From Deltaproteobacteria bacterium (GTDB taxonomy: Bacteria; Desulfobacterota; DSM-4660; Desulfatiglandales; HGW-15): a stretch of 9,245 nucleotides of DNA. Positions 1 through 6,488 of this stretch are shown one piece after another. The translations under genes and the position numbers were made by a program. Where the stretch lies: the NCBI GenBank assembly GCA_030671095.1, contig DAOVAK010000071.1:1-9245 (forward strand), in the 5' to 3' direction. A model generated the notes under the pieces. The model worked only from the letters and a program-made list of their open reading frames with translations, was not told where the DNA came from and ran no database searches. Position 1 is the stretch's first letter; every line of letters starts with the position of its first letter.

Positions 1-294
1 GCCGTGCAAAAACTCTTGGCGGGCTGAGCGGGGTTCTCTGGAGGGGCCAAAAACCTTCCTAAAATTTTTCTCTCGGAAAATTTTAGATAACGCCCCCGGT
101 CCCCGGGGGCTTCTAAGCCTCCCGAGGGCATTCGGGAGGCGCTTTATAAAATCCTGCAAGGGATTTTATTGACAGAACAAGGCGAAAGAGCTACCTCGCT
201 TTGTGCGCCATACTTAAGGGCAGTGAGCAAATTTTTTGGCCCCTCCGGAGAATGCCGCTTAGCCCAGGCGCTTTTCAAATGGCTAAAGTATTAC
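1..294 (-). mobile_element. MITE-like element 1 (IS66-type ends), left end cut by the window edge
   Basis: A non-coding element with terminal inverted repeats. The 33-bp core at 21-53 and the reverse complement of 233-265 match at 29 of 33 positions. The right end finishes in TTAC (291-294), so read inward it begins GTAA. Bases 170-294 are close to the reverse complement of 7883-8006 in element 2, and 1-53 matches the reverse complement of that element's right end. By comparison with element 2, about 24 bp of this copy lie left of the window. GTAA ends with 8-bp target duplications are typical of the IS66 family (known), so this is inferred to be a non-autonomous derivative. The predicted target duplication is the 8 bp at 295-302 (CCTCCATC), whose partner is outside the window. 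No transposase gene is present. Confidence 0.8.
59..169. repeat. Array of four consecutive perfect hairpins (interior of element 1)
   Basis: Four perfect stem-loops follow one another in 111 bp. First is CTAAAATTTT at 59-68 pairing with 77-86 (10 bp, 8-nt loop). Second is GCCCCCGG at 92-99 pairing with 103-110 (8 bp, 3-nt loop). Third is GCCTCCCGA at 117-125 pairing with 132-140 (9 bp, 6-nt loop). Fourth is ATAAAATCC at 146-154 pairing with 161-169 (9 bp, 6-nt loop). The outer two are AT-rich and the inner two GC-rich. The array fills exactly the part of element 1 that has no counterpart in element 2. No T-tract follows any stem closely enough for a classic terminator. Function is unknown; it may be structured RNA, a block to transcription, or inert cargo. 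Confidence 0.8.
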
Positions 295-313
295 CCTCCA
301 TCTAGCTATGTTG

Positions 314-350
314 AAATACGTCACCGTATTTGCGAATCGAAGCACTAAGC
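314..350 (-). repeat. Solo arm of a palindromic dispersed repeat
   Basis: This 37-bp stretch matches 5407-5443 at 34 of 37 positions. Within it AAATACG (314-320) and CGTATTT (325-331) form a perfect 7-bp hairpin with a TCAC loop. At 5319-5443 the same arm is paired with an inverted partner, whereas here the partner is not seen; element 1 ends 20 bp to the left. The arm carries the stop codon of the adjacent minus-strand gene. Confidence 0.8.
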
Positions 351-1031
351 CGGGAAAACGGGCGCCAAGTCACAATAGTAAAACCGGTTCTCTCTGAATA
401 CAACTTCACCCACGCGAAAGATTACCCTCTTTTTAAAAGTGGGCCCTGAAAATACAAACGAATGAAATTCTCCATTCTCACCACAAGGATCAACGGCCGG
501 AGGAATCTGGGCCAGGAATTTTTCGTCTATTTCTCTACCCACAAACTTCCTGTTGAGCACCTTCGAGTCTGTGGATGTGATAATGGCCCTGAAACCTAAG
601 TTTATAAACTTGTTGGCCAGCTCAGTCGTATCCTTTTTCCACAGGGGGAAGATCCCCTTCATACCCACCTTTGACAATTGCTTTTCCCGAAATCTTCTCA
701 GGTCTTCCAAAAAAATGTCTCCAAAGACCACGGCAGTCACACCCAATCTGGAAAAGCGGGTTAGCATCTCTTTCATTTTGTGGCCATACGCTTCATCAGA
801 GGCATCCTTAGAAATGAATATGTTGTAAAGGGGAATGCCCAGGGATTCCGCCTGATTTTCCAATAGTACCCGTCGCACGCCGTGCATACTTATCCTGTCG
901 TAGTCCTCTGTTATGGTCGTGATCAAAGAGACGATCTCAAGATCTTGTCTCTTCTTGATCTCATAAAGGGCGAGGGCGCTATCTTTACCTCCACTCCAAG
1001 AAACCAAGATTTTTTCCGTCATAGTGGGCAC
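345..1031 (-). CDS. Dph6-like adenine nucleotide alpha hydrolase (ATP-binding, diphthine--ammonia ligase family)
   Basis: This is a PP-loop ATPase of the family that includes archaeal and eukaryotic Dph6, which amidates diphthine on elongation factor 2. The P-loop SGGKDSALAL is at residues 13-22, a GDI motif at 104-106, and the family signature GENGEFH at 184-190 near the C-terminus. At 228 residues it is full length for the single-domain form. The start is ambiguous. A strong AGGAGG (1036-1041) lies 4 nt from a GTG at 1031 and 13 nt from an ATG at 1022; both give proteins beginning at most four residues before TEKILV. The stop and penultimate codon lie in a palindromic repeat arm. Bacteria do not make diphthamide (known), so the real substrate is probably different. 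It is divergent from the cyclase operon, with no obvious functional partner nearby. Confidence 0.88.
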   Translation of the reverse strand: MPTMTEKILVSWSGGKDSALALYEIKKRQDLEIVSLITTITEDYDRISMHGVRRVLLENQAESLGIPLYNIFISKDASDEAYGHKMKEMLTRFSRLGVTAVVFGDIFLEDLRRFREKQLSKVGMKGIFPLWKKDTTELANKFINLGFRAIITSTDSKVLNRKFVGREIDEKFLAQIPPAVDPCGENGEFHSFVFSGPTFKKRVIFRVGEVVFRENRFYYCDLAPVFPA

Positions 1032-1035
1032 AAAT

Positions 1036-1041
1036 CCTCCT
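1036..1041 (-). promoter_or_regulatory. Shine-Dalgarno AGGAGG for the Dph6-like gene
   Basis: On the minus strand a full AGGAGG sits 4 nt before GTG (1031-1029) and 13 nt before ATG (1022-1020). Neither spacing is ideal. The GTG is slightly favoured because it is on the near side of the usual window, but the ATG start fits the family N-terminus (TEKILVSWSGG) better. Confidence 0.6.
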
Positions 1042-1198
1042 GATTCCTATACTTTCCTATTCTGAGACGGCAAAGGCAATCCAAATCTAGTGCATATCCC
1101 ATATACTTACGTGCTTTTGCGGATCACGACATTTTATGTGAAAAAGGACATCTGAAAACGGCTCGATCAGCGGACAATGCCATGATCAGAGCCTCTAA

Positions 1199-1227
1199 TT
1201 GACAATTTAGTTTCAATAAATTAAAAT
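1199..1227 (+). promoter_or_regulatory. Predicted sigma70 promoter for the cyclase operon
   Basis: TTGACA (1199-1204, a perfect -35) is followed after exactly 17 nt by TAAAAT (1222-1227, five of six matches to the -10 consensus) in a locally AT-rich stretch. Transcription would start near 1234, leaving a leader of about 94 nt before the cyclase ATG. The rest of the 296-nt gap (1042-1198 and 1234-1310) shows no further structure I can support, and no convincing minus-strand promoter for the Dph6-like gene. Confidence 0.65.
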
Positions 1228-1327
1228 ATATAGAGGTAAACTTACTTAAGTTCTCCTAAGTCAATAAATATTAATCATTCTAAAATTTATAACTGGTTTG
1301 GGTACATTCTAGAGGGGCCAAGAGGGG

Positions 1328-3064
1328 ATGTCTGCGGATCGGGGTAAGAACAAAGGTTCTACTCACAAACCATTAACAGATCTTGTGGGACGGTCTTCGC
1401 CTGAAGAGTGGAACCGCTATCCCGACAGGCGAAGTGGGAGCGAGAGACGCACCGGCAAGGAGCGACGAAGCGGCGAAGACCGTAGAATGGACTGGGCCTC
1501 TTCGGAAAGCTATCCTGAAAGACGGAGCGGTAAAGACCGTCGAGCTGGAGTAGAACGGCGAAGAGGGGAGGATCGACGAAAAAAGCAGATTCCCATAGAT
1601 TTCCCCGATCGCCGAAGCGGTAAGGACAGAAGAAGCGGCCTCGACCGAAGAAGGGGCGAGCGCCGAAGGACCAAACCGAGAATCCCAATCTTCATCAAGC
1701 TTGCCACCCTATCCACACTGCTCATTCTCTTTGTTATTTCCGCCATCAGTTTCTCCATGCTGAAAAAACAAAAGGAGCAGTTTACGAGTCAGTTAATAGA
1801 CTTAGGGAAGAGTATGGTTCGAATCGCCACCAAGAACGCCCCTGACAAGCTCTTAGGAGAAGAGGACATGGCCCTATTTCAGTTGGTCAATGACATCGCT
1901 GAAAACGAGCAGGTCGTGTATGCACTGGTTGTAGATAAGAAGAATATTATCAAGGCCCATAGTCGCATCGATGAAGTGAATAAGGCCTATTCACCGCCAA
2001 AAAATACACTCTTCATCCAAAAGGAGAGCGACATAAGCATAAGCACCATCACGCATGAGGGACAGGATCTCCTCTTTTTTGAGTCGCCTGTCACATACCA
2101 CAAACTCAAGATAGGCGAAGTCCACATCGGCATCTCCCAAAAAAAGGTCCTTCAGAGTATTCGCGATGCGAAGATTTTCATTTTGGTTCTCACAACAATT
2201 ATTACGTTGCTCGGGATTCTTTTCAGTCTCGGACTTAGTATGTATTTTTCGAACCCCATCAGAAAATTGGGTGAGACAACCCGGGCGCTAGGTATGGGCG
2301 ATTTCAAGTACAGGGTAAGGATTGATCGCAATGATGAATTTGGAGATCTCGCTTACTCTTTTAACAGAATGGCTGAGGATCTGGAGCTCAAGGAGAAGAT
2401 CAAGGATATATTTGGCCGGTATGTGACTCCAGAAGTGGTAGAGATGATCGTTAAAGACCCGGACAATCCACGTATCAAGGCCTCCAAGGTGAATGCCACA
2501 ATCCTCTTCGTGGATATCCGAGGTTTTACGAGCTTATCTGAGGATATAGAACCGGAAAGGGTAACTGAGCTTCTGAACGAATATTTTACCCGGGTTACAT
2601 ATACGATCCTTAGGCACGGTGGACACTCGAACAAATTCGTGGGGGATGAGGCGATGGTCGTCTTTGGAGCACCAGTCCCCAACCCGCGGCATGCTGAGGA
2701 CGCCGTCAAAGCGGCTCTGGATATCCAGGAGGAAATTGCCAGGCTGAATTTGGAAAAGAAGCAGGAGGACATTTCTTTTCAAGTGGGCATAGGGATAAAT
2801 TCTGGTGAGATGGTGGGTGGGAGTCTGGGTCCAGAAAAGAGGATGGAATACACGGTTATCGGGGACAACGTCAATGTGGCTTCGCGGCTCACATCCATTG
2901 CGAAAGGTGGAGAAATCTTGATTAGCAAACAGACCTACGAGTCCATAGCTAAAAGGAAGCTAAAAGTGGAGGAGAAGGGGCAGGTCTCTGTCAAGGGAAG
3001 AAGAGGAGGGATAAAGACCTTTAAGGTGTTGAGTCTGGAAGGGGATCAGTATGGGCTTATCTAG
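1328..3064 (+). CDS. Membrane-bound class III adenylate cyclase with HAMP domain and Arg-rich N-terminal repeats
   Basis: It converts ATP to cAMP in the cytoplasm under control of a periplasmic sensor. The order is: an Arg-rich tail with three 22-23-residue blocks (31-53, 62-84, 92-114) made of RRxGx[DE] hexapeptides; TM1 at about 119-143; an extracytoplasmic region at about 145-280, possibly a CACHE/PAS-like fold; TM2 at about 283-307; HAMP at about 308-358; and the cyclase domain at about 385-568. Catalytic residues are intact: metal-binding D396 (FVDIRGF) and D440 (FVGDEA), adenine-selecting K436 with T509, and transition-state N516 and R520 in GDNVNVASR. The K/T pair indicates ATP rather than GTP as substrate. 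AGAGGGG lies directly against the ATG and a second GAGGGG lies about 10 nt upstream. The 3' end overlaps the next gene by 14 nt, implying translational coupling. Confidence 0.93.
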   Translation: MSADRGKNKGSTHKPLTDLVGRSSPEEWNRYPDRRSGSERRTGKERRSGEDRRMDWASSESYPERRSGKDRRAGVERRRGEDRRKKQIPIDFPDRRSGKDRRSGLDRRRGERRRTKPRIPIFIKLATLSTLLILFVISAISFSMLKKQKEQFTSQLIDLGKSMVRIATKNAPDKLLGEEDMALFQLVNDIAENEQVVYALVVDKKNIIKAHSRIDEVNKAYSPPKNTLFIQKESDISISTITHEGQDLLFFESPVTYHKLKIGEVHIGISQKKVLQSIRDAKIFILVLTTIITLLGILFSLGLSMYFSNPIRKLGETTRALGMGDFKYRVRIDRNDEFGDLAYSFNRMAEDLELKEKIKDIFGRYVTPEVVEMIVKDPDNPRIKASKVNATILFVDIRGFTSLSEDIEPERVTELLNEYFTRVTYTILRHGGHSNKFVGDEAMVVFGAPVPNPRHAEDAVKAALDIQEEIARLNLEKKQEDISFQVGIGINSGEMVGGSLGPEKRMEYTVIGDNVNVASRLTSIAKGGEILISKQTYESIAKRKLKVEEKGQVSVKGRRGGIKTFKVLSLEGDQYGLI

Positions 3065-4109
3065 GAATAGAGAATACGAAGAAGGATGGCGATCGATCCT
3101 TCTTTTTTTGATAGGAGGAGGGTTGCTCGTCCTGTGCGCATGCGCCACGGCATGGCCCACATCCGGCACCACTTCGCCTCCGGTTTCCGAAAAACCTCCA
3201 AGAGGAGAAGTATTTCGCTCAGACGACTATGTCGTCTATGTCATGGCGGGCGGGGAGACCCCTAAGACCCTGGCAAAAAGCTTTCTAGGGGATGCGAGGA
3301 AATCTTGGATCATTGAAGACGCCAATGAAGGTGTCTCCTTCAGAAGGGGCAAGGCGGTTGTCATTCCCCTGAAAGAAGAGAATAAAGGGGGACTAACAGG
3401 GAGGGGATATCAAGCAGTACCTGTTCTCACGTACCATCATTTTGGGAAAGATTGCACATCTCCCTATTGCATGCCCACAGCTCTCTTTGATCAGCAGATG
3501 AGATATTTGAGAGAGAACGGTTATAGGGTGATAACCCTGGGCAAGCTTCTTAATTTTGTGCAATATCGTCATGCCATACCCAAGAAATCCGTGGTTATCG
3601 CCATTGATGACGGCAACAGGTCTGCCTACAAGGTCGCCTATCCCATGTTAAAAAAGTATGGCTACACGGCGACACTTTTCATCTATACCGATTTCGTGGG
3701 CGTTTCCAAGGGTGCCATCACTTGGGACCAACTCAGGGAGATGAAGGCGGCTGGCTTTGAAATAGGCTCCCATACCAAATCCCATTCTGACCTCACAAAG
3801 CAAAGGGAAGGGGAGAGTAATGCGGCATATATGGCAAGGGTAAAAAGCGAGCTCCTTGTTTCCAAGCGCTTACTTGATAAAAAGCTGAGGCAGGATACCA
3901 TCTATCTGGCATTTCCATACGGCCGTTACAATGAAAGGGTATTGGCCATTTCTGAACAGGTGGGTTATAAGCTCGGTTTTTCTGTGAGAAGAGGAGGCAA
4001 TCCCTTCTTTGCAGATCCCCTCAGGTTGAAAAGGGATCAGATCTTGAAGAGGGAGATGGAGACCTTTGCCAAGAGGCTAAAAACCTTTTATGAGTTCTCG
4101 CTGAAGTAA
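3051..4109 (+). CDS. Lipoprotein polysaccharide deacetylase (NodB/CE4 family) with N-terminal LysM-like region
   Basis: This is an exported carbohydrate esterase, predicted to remove N-acetyl groups from an exopolysaccharide or peptidoglycan, most like PgaB-type deacetylases. Residues 15-31 form a hydrophobic signal ending in a lipobox (LCAC, lipidated Cys31). A LysM-like segment spans about 59-107. The NodB domain runs from about 123 (VPVLTYHHFG, 123-132) to the end. Motif 1 is AIDDG, with D186 the likely catalytic base and D187 a metal ligand; the usual TFDDG is altered in its first two residues. Motif 2 is HTKSH (metal ligands H241 and H245) and motif 3 is FPYGRYN (288-294). GGAAGGGG (3037-3044) lies 6 nt before the ATG, supporting this start even though it lies inside the cyclase gene. 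It is the middle gene of the operon. Confidence 0.87.
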   Translation: MGLSRNREYEEGWRSILLFLIGGGLLVLCACATAWPTSGTTSPPVSEKPPRGEVFRSDDYVVYVMAGGETPKTLAKSFLGDARKSWIIEDANEGVSFRRGKAVVIPLKEENKGGLTGRGYQAVPVLTYHHFGKDCTSPYCMPTALFDQQMRYLRENGYRVITLGKLLNFVQYRHAIPKKSVVIAIDDGNRSAYKVAYPMLKKYGYTATLFIYTDFVGVSKGAITWDQLREMKAAGFEIGSHTKSHSDLTKQREGESNAAYMARVKSELLVSKRLLDKKLRQDTIYLAFPYGRYNERVLAISEQVGYKLGFSVRRGGNPFFADPLRLKRDQILKREMETFAKRLKTFYEFSLK

Positions 4110-4113
4110 AGAC

Positions 4114-5304
4114 ATGATCAGGAAGGGCCAACATTTCATCTATATGGTCGTCTTGATGACATCCCTGACGGGTTGTGCATCCCTTGGAGAGAATTATTCC
4201 CTGGGAATTTTTGAACCTCCAAAGGAGCGATTTTTAAAAGAGTCTCTCCGCAAGGGAAGAGCGTTTGAACAAAAGAGAGACATGGTTGCTGCCCGCAAAC
4301 AGTATAAGCTTGCCATGACGGTGAATCCTTCGAGTCAGGAGGCCATGGAAGGCCATAGCCGGGTGAAACGTCAAATAGACAAGGCAGCAAAAAAGCACTA
4401 TAAGACAGGCCTTAAATTCCACAAAGAAGGGAAGTACGGTCGTGCCAGGCAGGAATTCTTGATCGCGTTAAGGCTTCGGCCCGATTACCCGGAAGTGGTC
4501 AACATGCTCACTTCCAGAAAGCGAATTAAAATTAAAAGATACATTGTGCACACGATTAAACCTGGGGAAAGTCTATCAAAGGTGGCCGGGACGTACTATG
4601 GGGACCATCAAAAGTTCCCCATTATCGCCAGATACAACAATCTCACGGACGCCACTCGCGTTCATGAGGGGCAGGAGATCAAGGTTCCTCAGATTGAAGG
4701 TGTAGAATTTCTTGTTGGCAGGGAAACTGTAGAGACAGAAGAAACGGGGGTGGATTATTCAGGATTTTGGGATTGGGAAGCTGCCAGAGAGGGGGCAACT
4801 GGTGTCAAGGCACCTCAGGGGGAGCAAGAGCCTGATGAGCAGCTTGCCATCTATCGCGATCACGGCATCGACCTGTACTATAAGAAGCAGTACCAGGAAG
4901 CGCTTATCGCACTGAATTTGGCCCTGAATATGGAGCCGCATGATAAGACAACCCTAGAATATGCCCACAAATCCCATTTCGAAAACGCCAGGATCCTTTT
5001 TGACAACAGAGATTACCTGCAAGCCAAGCGTGAATTCGAGGCCTCTCTCAAATACAGCCGCGATTGCCAAGAGTGTGTTGCTTATGTGAAAAAGAGTGAA
5101 GACCTGTACAAAGAGATGCATTACAAAAGAGGCATGCAGTACTTTGGAAAGCAGCAGTTGAAGGGGGCCATTCAAGAGTGGGAACTGGTAAGGACTCGAG
5201 ATCCCAATTACAAGAGGGTGGAGTATCTAATCAACAAGGCCGAGATCATATTGGAGAACATAGAGAAGATAAAACAGGAACAAAGGAAGGAACTGCAGGA
5301 ATAG
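4114..5304 (+). CDS. LysM- and TPR-containing lipoprotein
   Basis: This is a predicted membrane-anchored scaffold that binds glycan or peptidoglycan. The N-terminus has a short signal and the lipobox LTGC (lipidated Cys21). TPR-like helical repeats span about 41-130. A LysM domain spans about 143-193 (YIVHTIKPGESLSKVA start, EGQEIKVPQI end) and binds N-acetylglucosamine-containing polymers in known families. A second TPR-like set spans about 247-375, and the C-terminus is charged and helical. It starts 4 nt after the deacetylase stop with no clear Shine-Dalgarno, so it is probably translated by coupling; Met11 is an alternative start that would leave a very short signal. Two LysM-bearing lipoproteins in tandem, one a deacetylase, point to a shared polysaccharide target. 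The exact role is not recognised. Confidence 0.83.
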   Translation: MIRKGQHFIYMVVLMTSLTGCASLGENYSLGIFEPPKERFLKESLRKGRAFEQKRDMVAARKQYKLAMTVNPSSQEAMEGHSRVKRQIDKAAKKHYKTGLKFHKEGKYGRARQEFLIALRLRPDYPEVVNMLTSRKRIKIKRYIVHTIKPGESLSKVAGTYYGDHQKFPIIARYNNLTDATRVHEGQEIKVPQIEGVEFLVGRETVETEETGVDYSGFWDWEAAREGATGVKAPQGEQEPDEQLAIYRDHGIDLYYKKQYQEALIALNLALNMEPHDKTTLEYAHKSHFENARILFDNRDYLQAKREFEASLKYSRDCQECVAYVKKSEDLYKEMHYKRGMQYFGKQQLKGAIQEWELVRTRDPNYKRVEYLINKAEIILENIEKIKQEQRKELQE

Positions 5305-5318
5305 GAGACTAGCGCTTT

Positions 5319-5443
5319 CTTAGTCCCTCGATTCATAAATTCGATGACGTATTTATTCACTCGGGACTAAGTGCTGAGTGAGCATTTGCTTGAGTTTCAA
5401 AAATCAAAATACGTCACTTTATTTGCGAATCGAAGCACTTAGC
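5319..5443. repeat. 125-bp palindromic (MITE-like) repeat between convergent genes
   Basis: The two arms, about 5319-5354 and 5407-5443, are imperfect inverted copies: both end inward in TGACGTATTT (on + and - strands respectively), share a CGATTC block, and begin outward in CTTAGT or CTAAGT. A second pairing also exists: CTTAGTCCC (5319-5327) with GGGACTAAG (5363-5371), 9 of 9. Arm 5407-5443 recurs at 314-350. The element lies between the stop of the LysM/TPR gene and the end of the Smr gene and supplies the last seven codons and stop of the latter. It could act as a bidirectional terminator, though no clean stem plus T-run is present. Confidence 0.75.
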
Positions 5444-6090
5444 AATACATAGACTGCGCCTGCACCTCCATCATAGGGTCTCGCGGTGGCAAAGGCGAGT
5501 ACGATCTTCTTCACAGGCCCTCGGCTCAGCCAGAGGGGTAATCTTTCCTTTAAAACAGGAAGACTATCCGGAGAATTTAATCCCCGTCCATGAACGATGA
5601 GTAGGCATCTGAGCCCCAGTTTGTGGCTTTGAAGGAGAAAATTTTTCACTCTGGCCTCTGCCCCCTGTTGGGTGAGTCCATGGAGATCAATGTAGTCCTG
5701 GACCGGAAACTCTCCGTTTTTTAATTTCTTCATCAGCTTTCGACTGAAGCCCCTCACAGACCCTTCCATATACTCATCGGTTAAGGTTATGTCCAGTTCG
5801 ATAGATCCCTTAACCAAGTCAGAAAGGTGGTTCAGGGCTTCCTGTTCATCGTCCGGCGTAGGGTGGGCAGACCTGATATTGCTTCCAGGGGTTGGAACTA
5901 TTTTTCTTTTGTTTTCAGGCAGGGGGGTCACATCTGACATGGCTTCCAGGAAAGATTGTTCGTCGTCTGGTTTTGCCTCATCTATTTGGGGTCGCTCAGA
6001 TTCAGATTCCTTTTTTGCCTTCTGAGAACGCTTGACCTTTCGGTCGAGACCTTTGAAAGCCGGGTTAAAGAGATCCTCTTCTTTTCTCAT
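5419..6090 (-). CDS. Smr-domain protein (putative endonuclease-type domain)
   Basis: The C-terminal Smr domain (about 132-216) carries the two hallmark motifs: IDLHG at 134-138 and VHGRG at 166-170, followed by the glycine-rich RPYDGGAGAVYVLL end. Smr domains occur in MutS2 and as stand-alone proteins with nicking or RNA/DNA cleavage activity (known); here the domain stands alone with no MutS part. Residues 1-95 are charged, low in complexity and probably disordered. The length of 223 residues is usual for stand-alone Smr proteins. The last seven residues (LSASIRK) and the stop come from the palindromic repeat 5319-5443 and are probably a late addition. The start is the ATG at 6090, with only a weak GAGA upstream. 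The gene is convergent to the cyclase operon; substrate unknown. Confidence 0.86.
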   Translation of the reverse strand: MRKEEDLFNPAFKGLDRKVKRSQKAKKESESERPQIDEAKPDDEQSFLEAMSDVTPLPENKRKIVPTPGSNIRSAHPTPDDEQEALNHLSDLVKGSIELDITLTDEYMEGSVRGFSRKLMKKLKNGEFPVQDYIDLHGLTQQGAEARVKNFLLQSHKLGLRCLLIVHGRGLNSPDSLPVLKERLPLWLSRGPVKKIVLAFATARPYDGGAGAVYVLLSASIRK

Positions 6091-6205
6091 GGTTCTATCT
6101 CAAAAAGAACAGCTTTTCCCCTTAGGGTGGCAACTCATTCAGCCGGAAGTATGCGTTAAGCGACAAAATCTCTCACGCATTGCGGCACTTGGCGATTTTA
6201 TAGCT

Positions 6206-6235
6206 TGAATTTTTCCTGAAAAATTCATTATAACA
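6206..6235 (-). promoter_or_regulatory. Predicted extended -10 promoter with overlapping palindrome, for the Smr gene
   Basis: On the minus strand TGTTATAAT (6235-6227) is a perfect extended -10. It is immediately followed by a 9-bp perfect inverted repeat, TGAATTTTT (6206-6214) against AAAAATTCA (6219-6227), with a 4-nt CCTG loop, overlapping the last base of the -10 and covering the expected start point. That placement fits an operator; as an RNA hairpin it would sit at the very 5' end of the transcript. The leader to the Smr ATG is about 130 nt. No good -35 is seen, as is usual for extended -10 promoters. Confidence 0.45.
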
Positions 6236-6319
6236 AAACCCTCATATATTATAAACAGGGTTAAAAGGACCCAAATCCACCGTCAATTTTAGGTGTCAAC
6301 ACTGAAATCAGCAGGTTAT

Positions 6320-6464
6320 GCAGTATTCCTGATCACCAGCAAGGTATTAGATGTAAGGCGCCGAGGAGCGACGACTGAGGCGTATGGACCAGTACGCCGC
6401 AAGGAGGAGCGATCGAAGGCAACGCAGCAGATGATGCCTTGATGGTGGATCAGGGAAGGACTGC
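6320..6464. repeat. 145-bp long-range inverted repeat (MITE-like or structured RNA)
   Basis: The left arm 6328-6344 pairs with 6437-6454 at 16 of 17 positions with one bulge. Pairing continues outward with GCAGT (6320-6324) against ACTGC (6460-6464). Inside is a perfect hairpin, GGCGTA (6379-6384) with TACGCC (6393-6398), flanked by two similar GAGGAGCGA blocks (6364-6372 and 6404-6412). There is no ORF of substance. It lies 145 nt upstream of the DUF3786 gene and could be a mobile remnant or an RNA leader. The preceding stretch 6236-6319 shows only AACCC/GGGTT (6237-6241, 6258-6262) and nothing else I can name. Confidence 0.6.
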
Positions 6465-6488
6465 TTTGTTTCACAAACTGCAAGTGAC

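Noticed and set aside
92..140. Intrinsic terminators at the two GC-rich hairpins
   Set aside because: Neither stem is followed by a T-tract on either strand.
1359..1758. Minus-strand open frames opposite the cyclase N-terminus
   Set aside because: They arise from the Arg-rich repeat codons read backwards (Leu/Ser/Arg-rich) and overlap a clearly functional gene.
5304..5328. Terminator hairpin GACTA/TAGTC after the LysM/TPR gene
   Set aside because: Only about 5 bp with no following T-run; it is overlapped by the stronger palindromic element.
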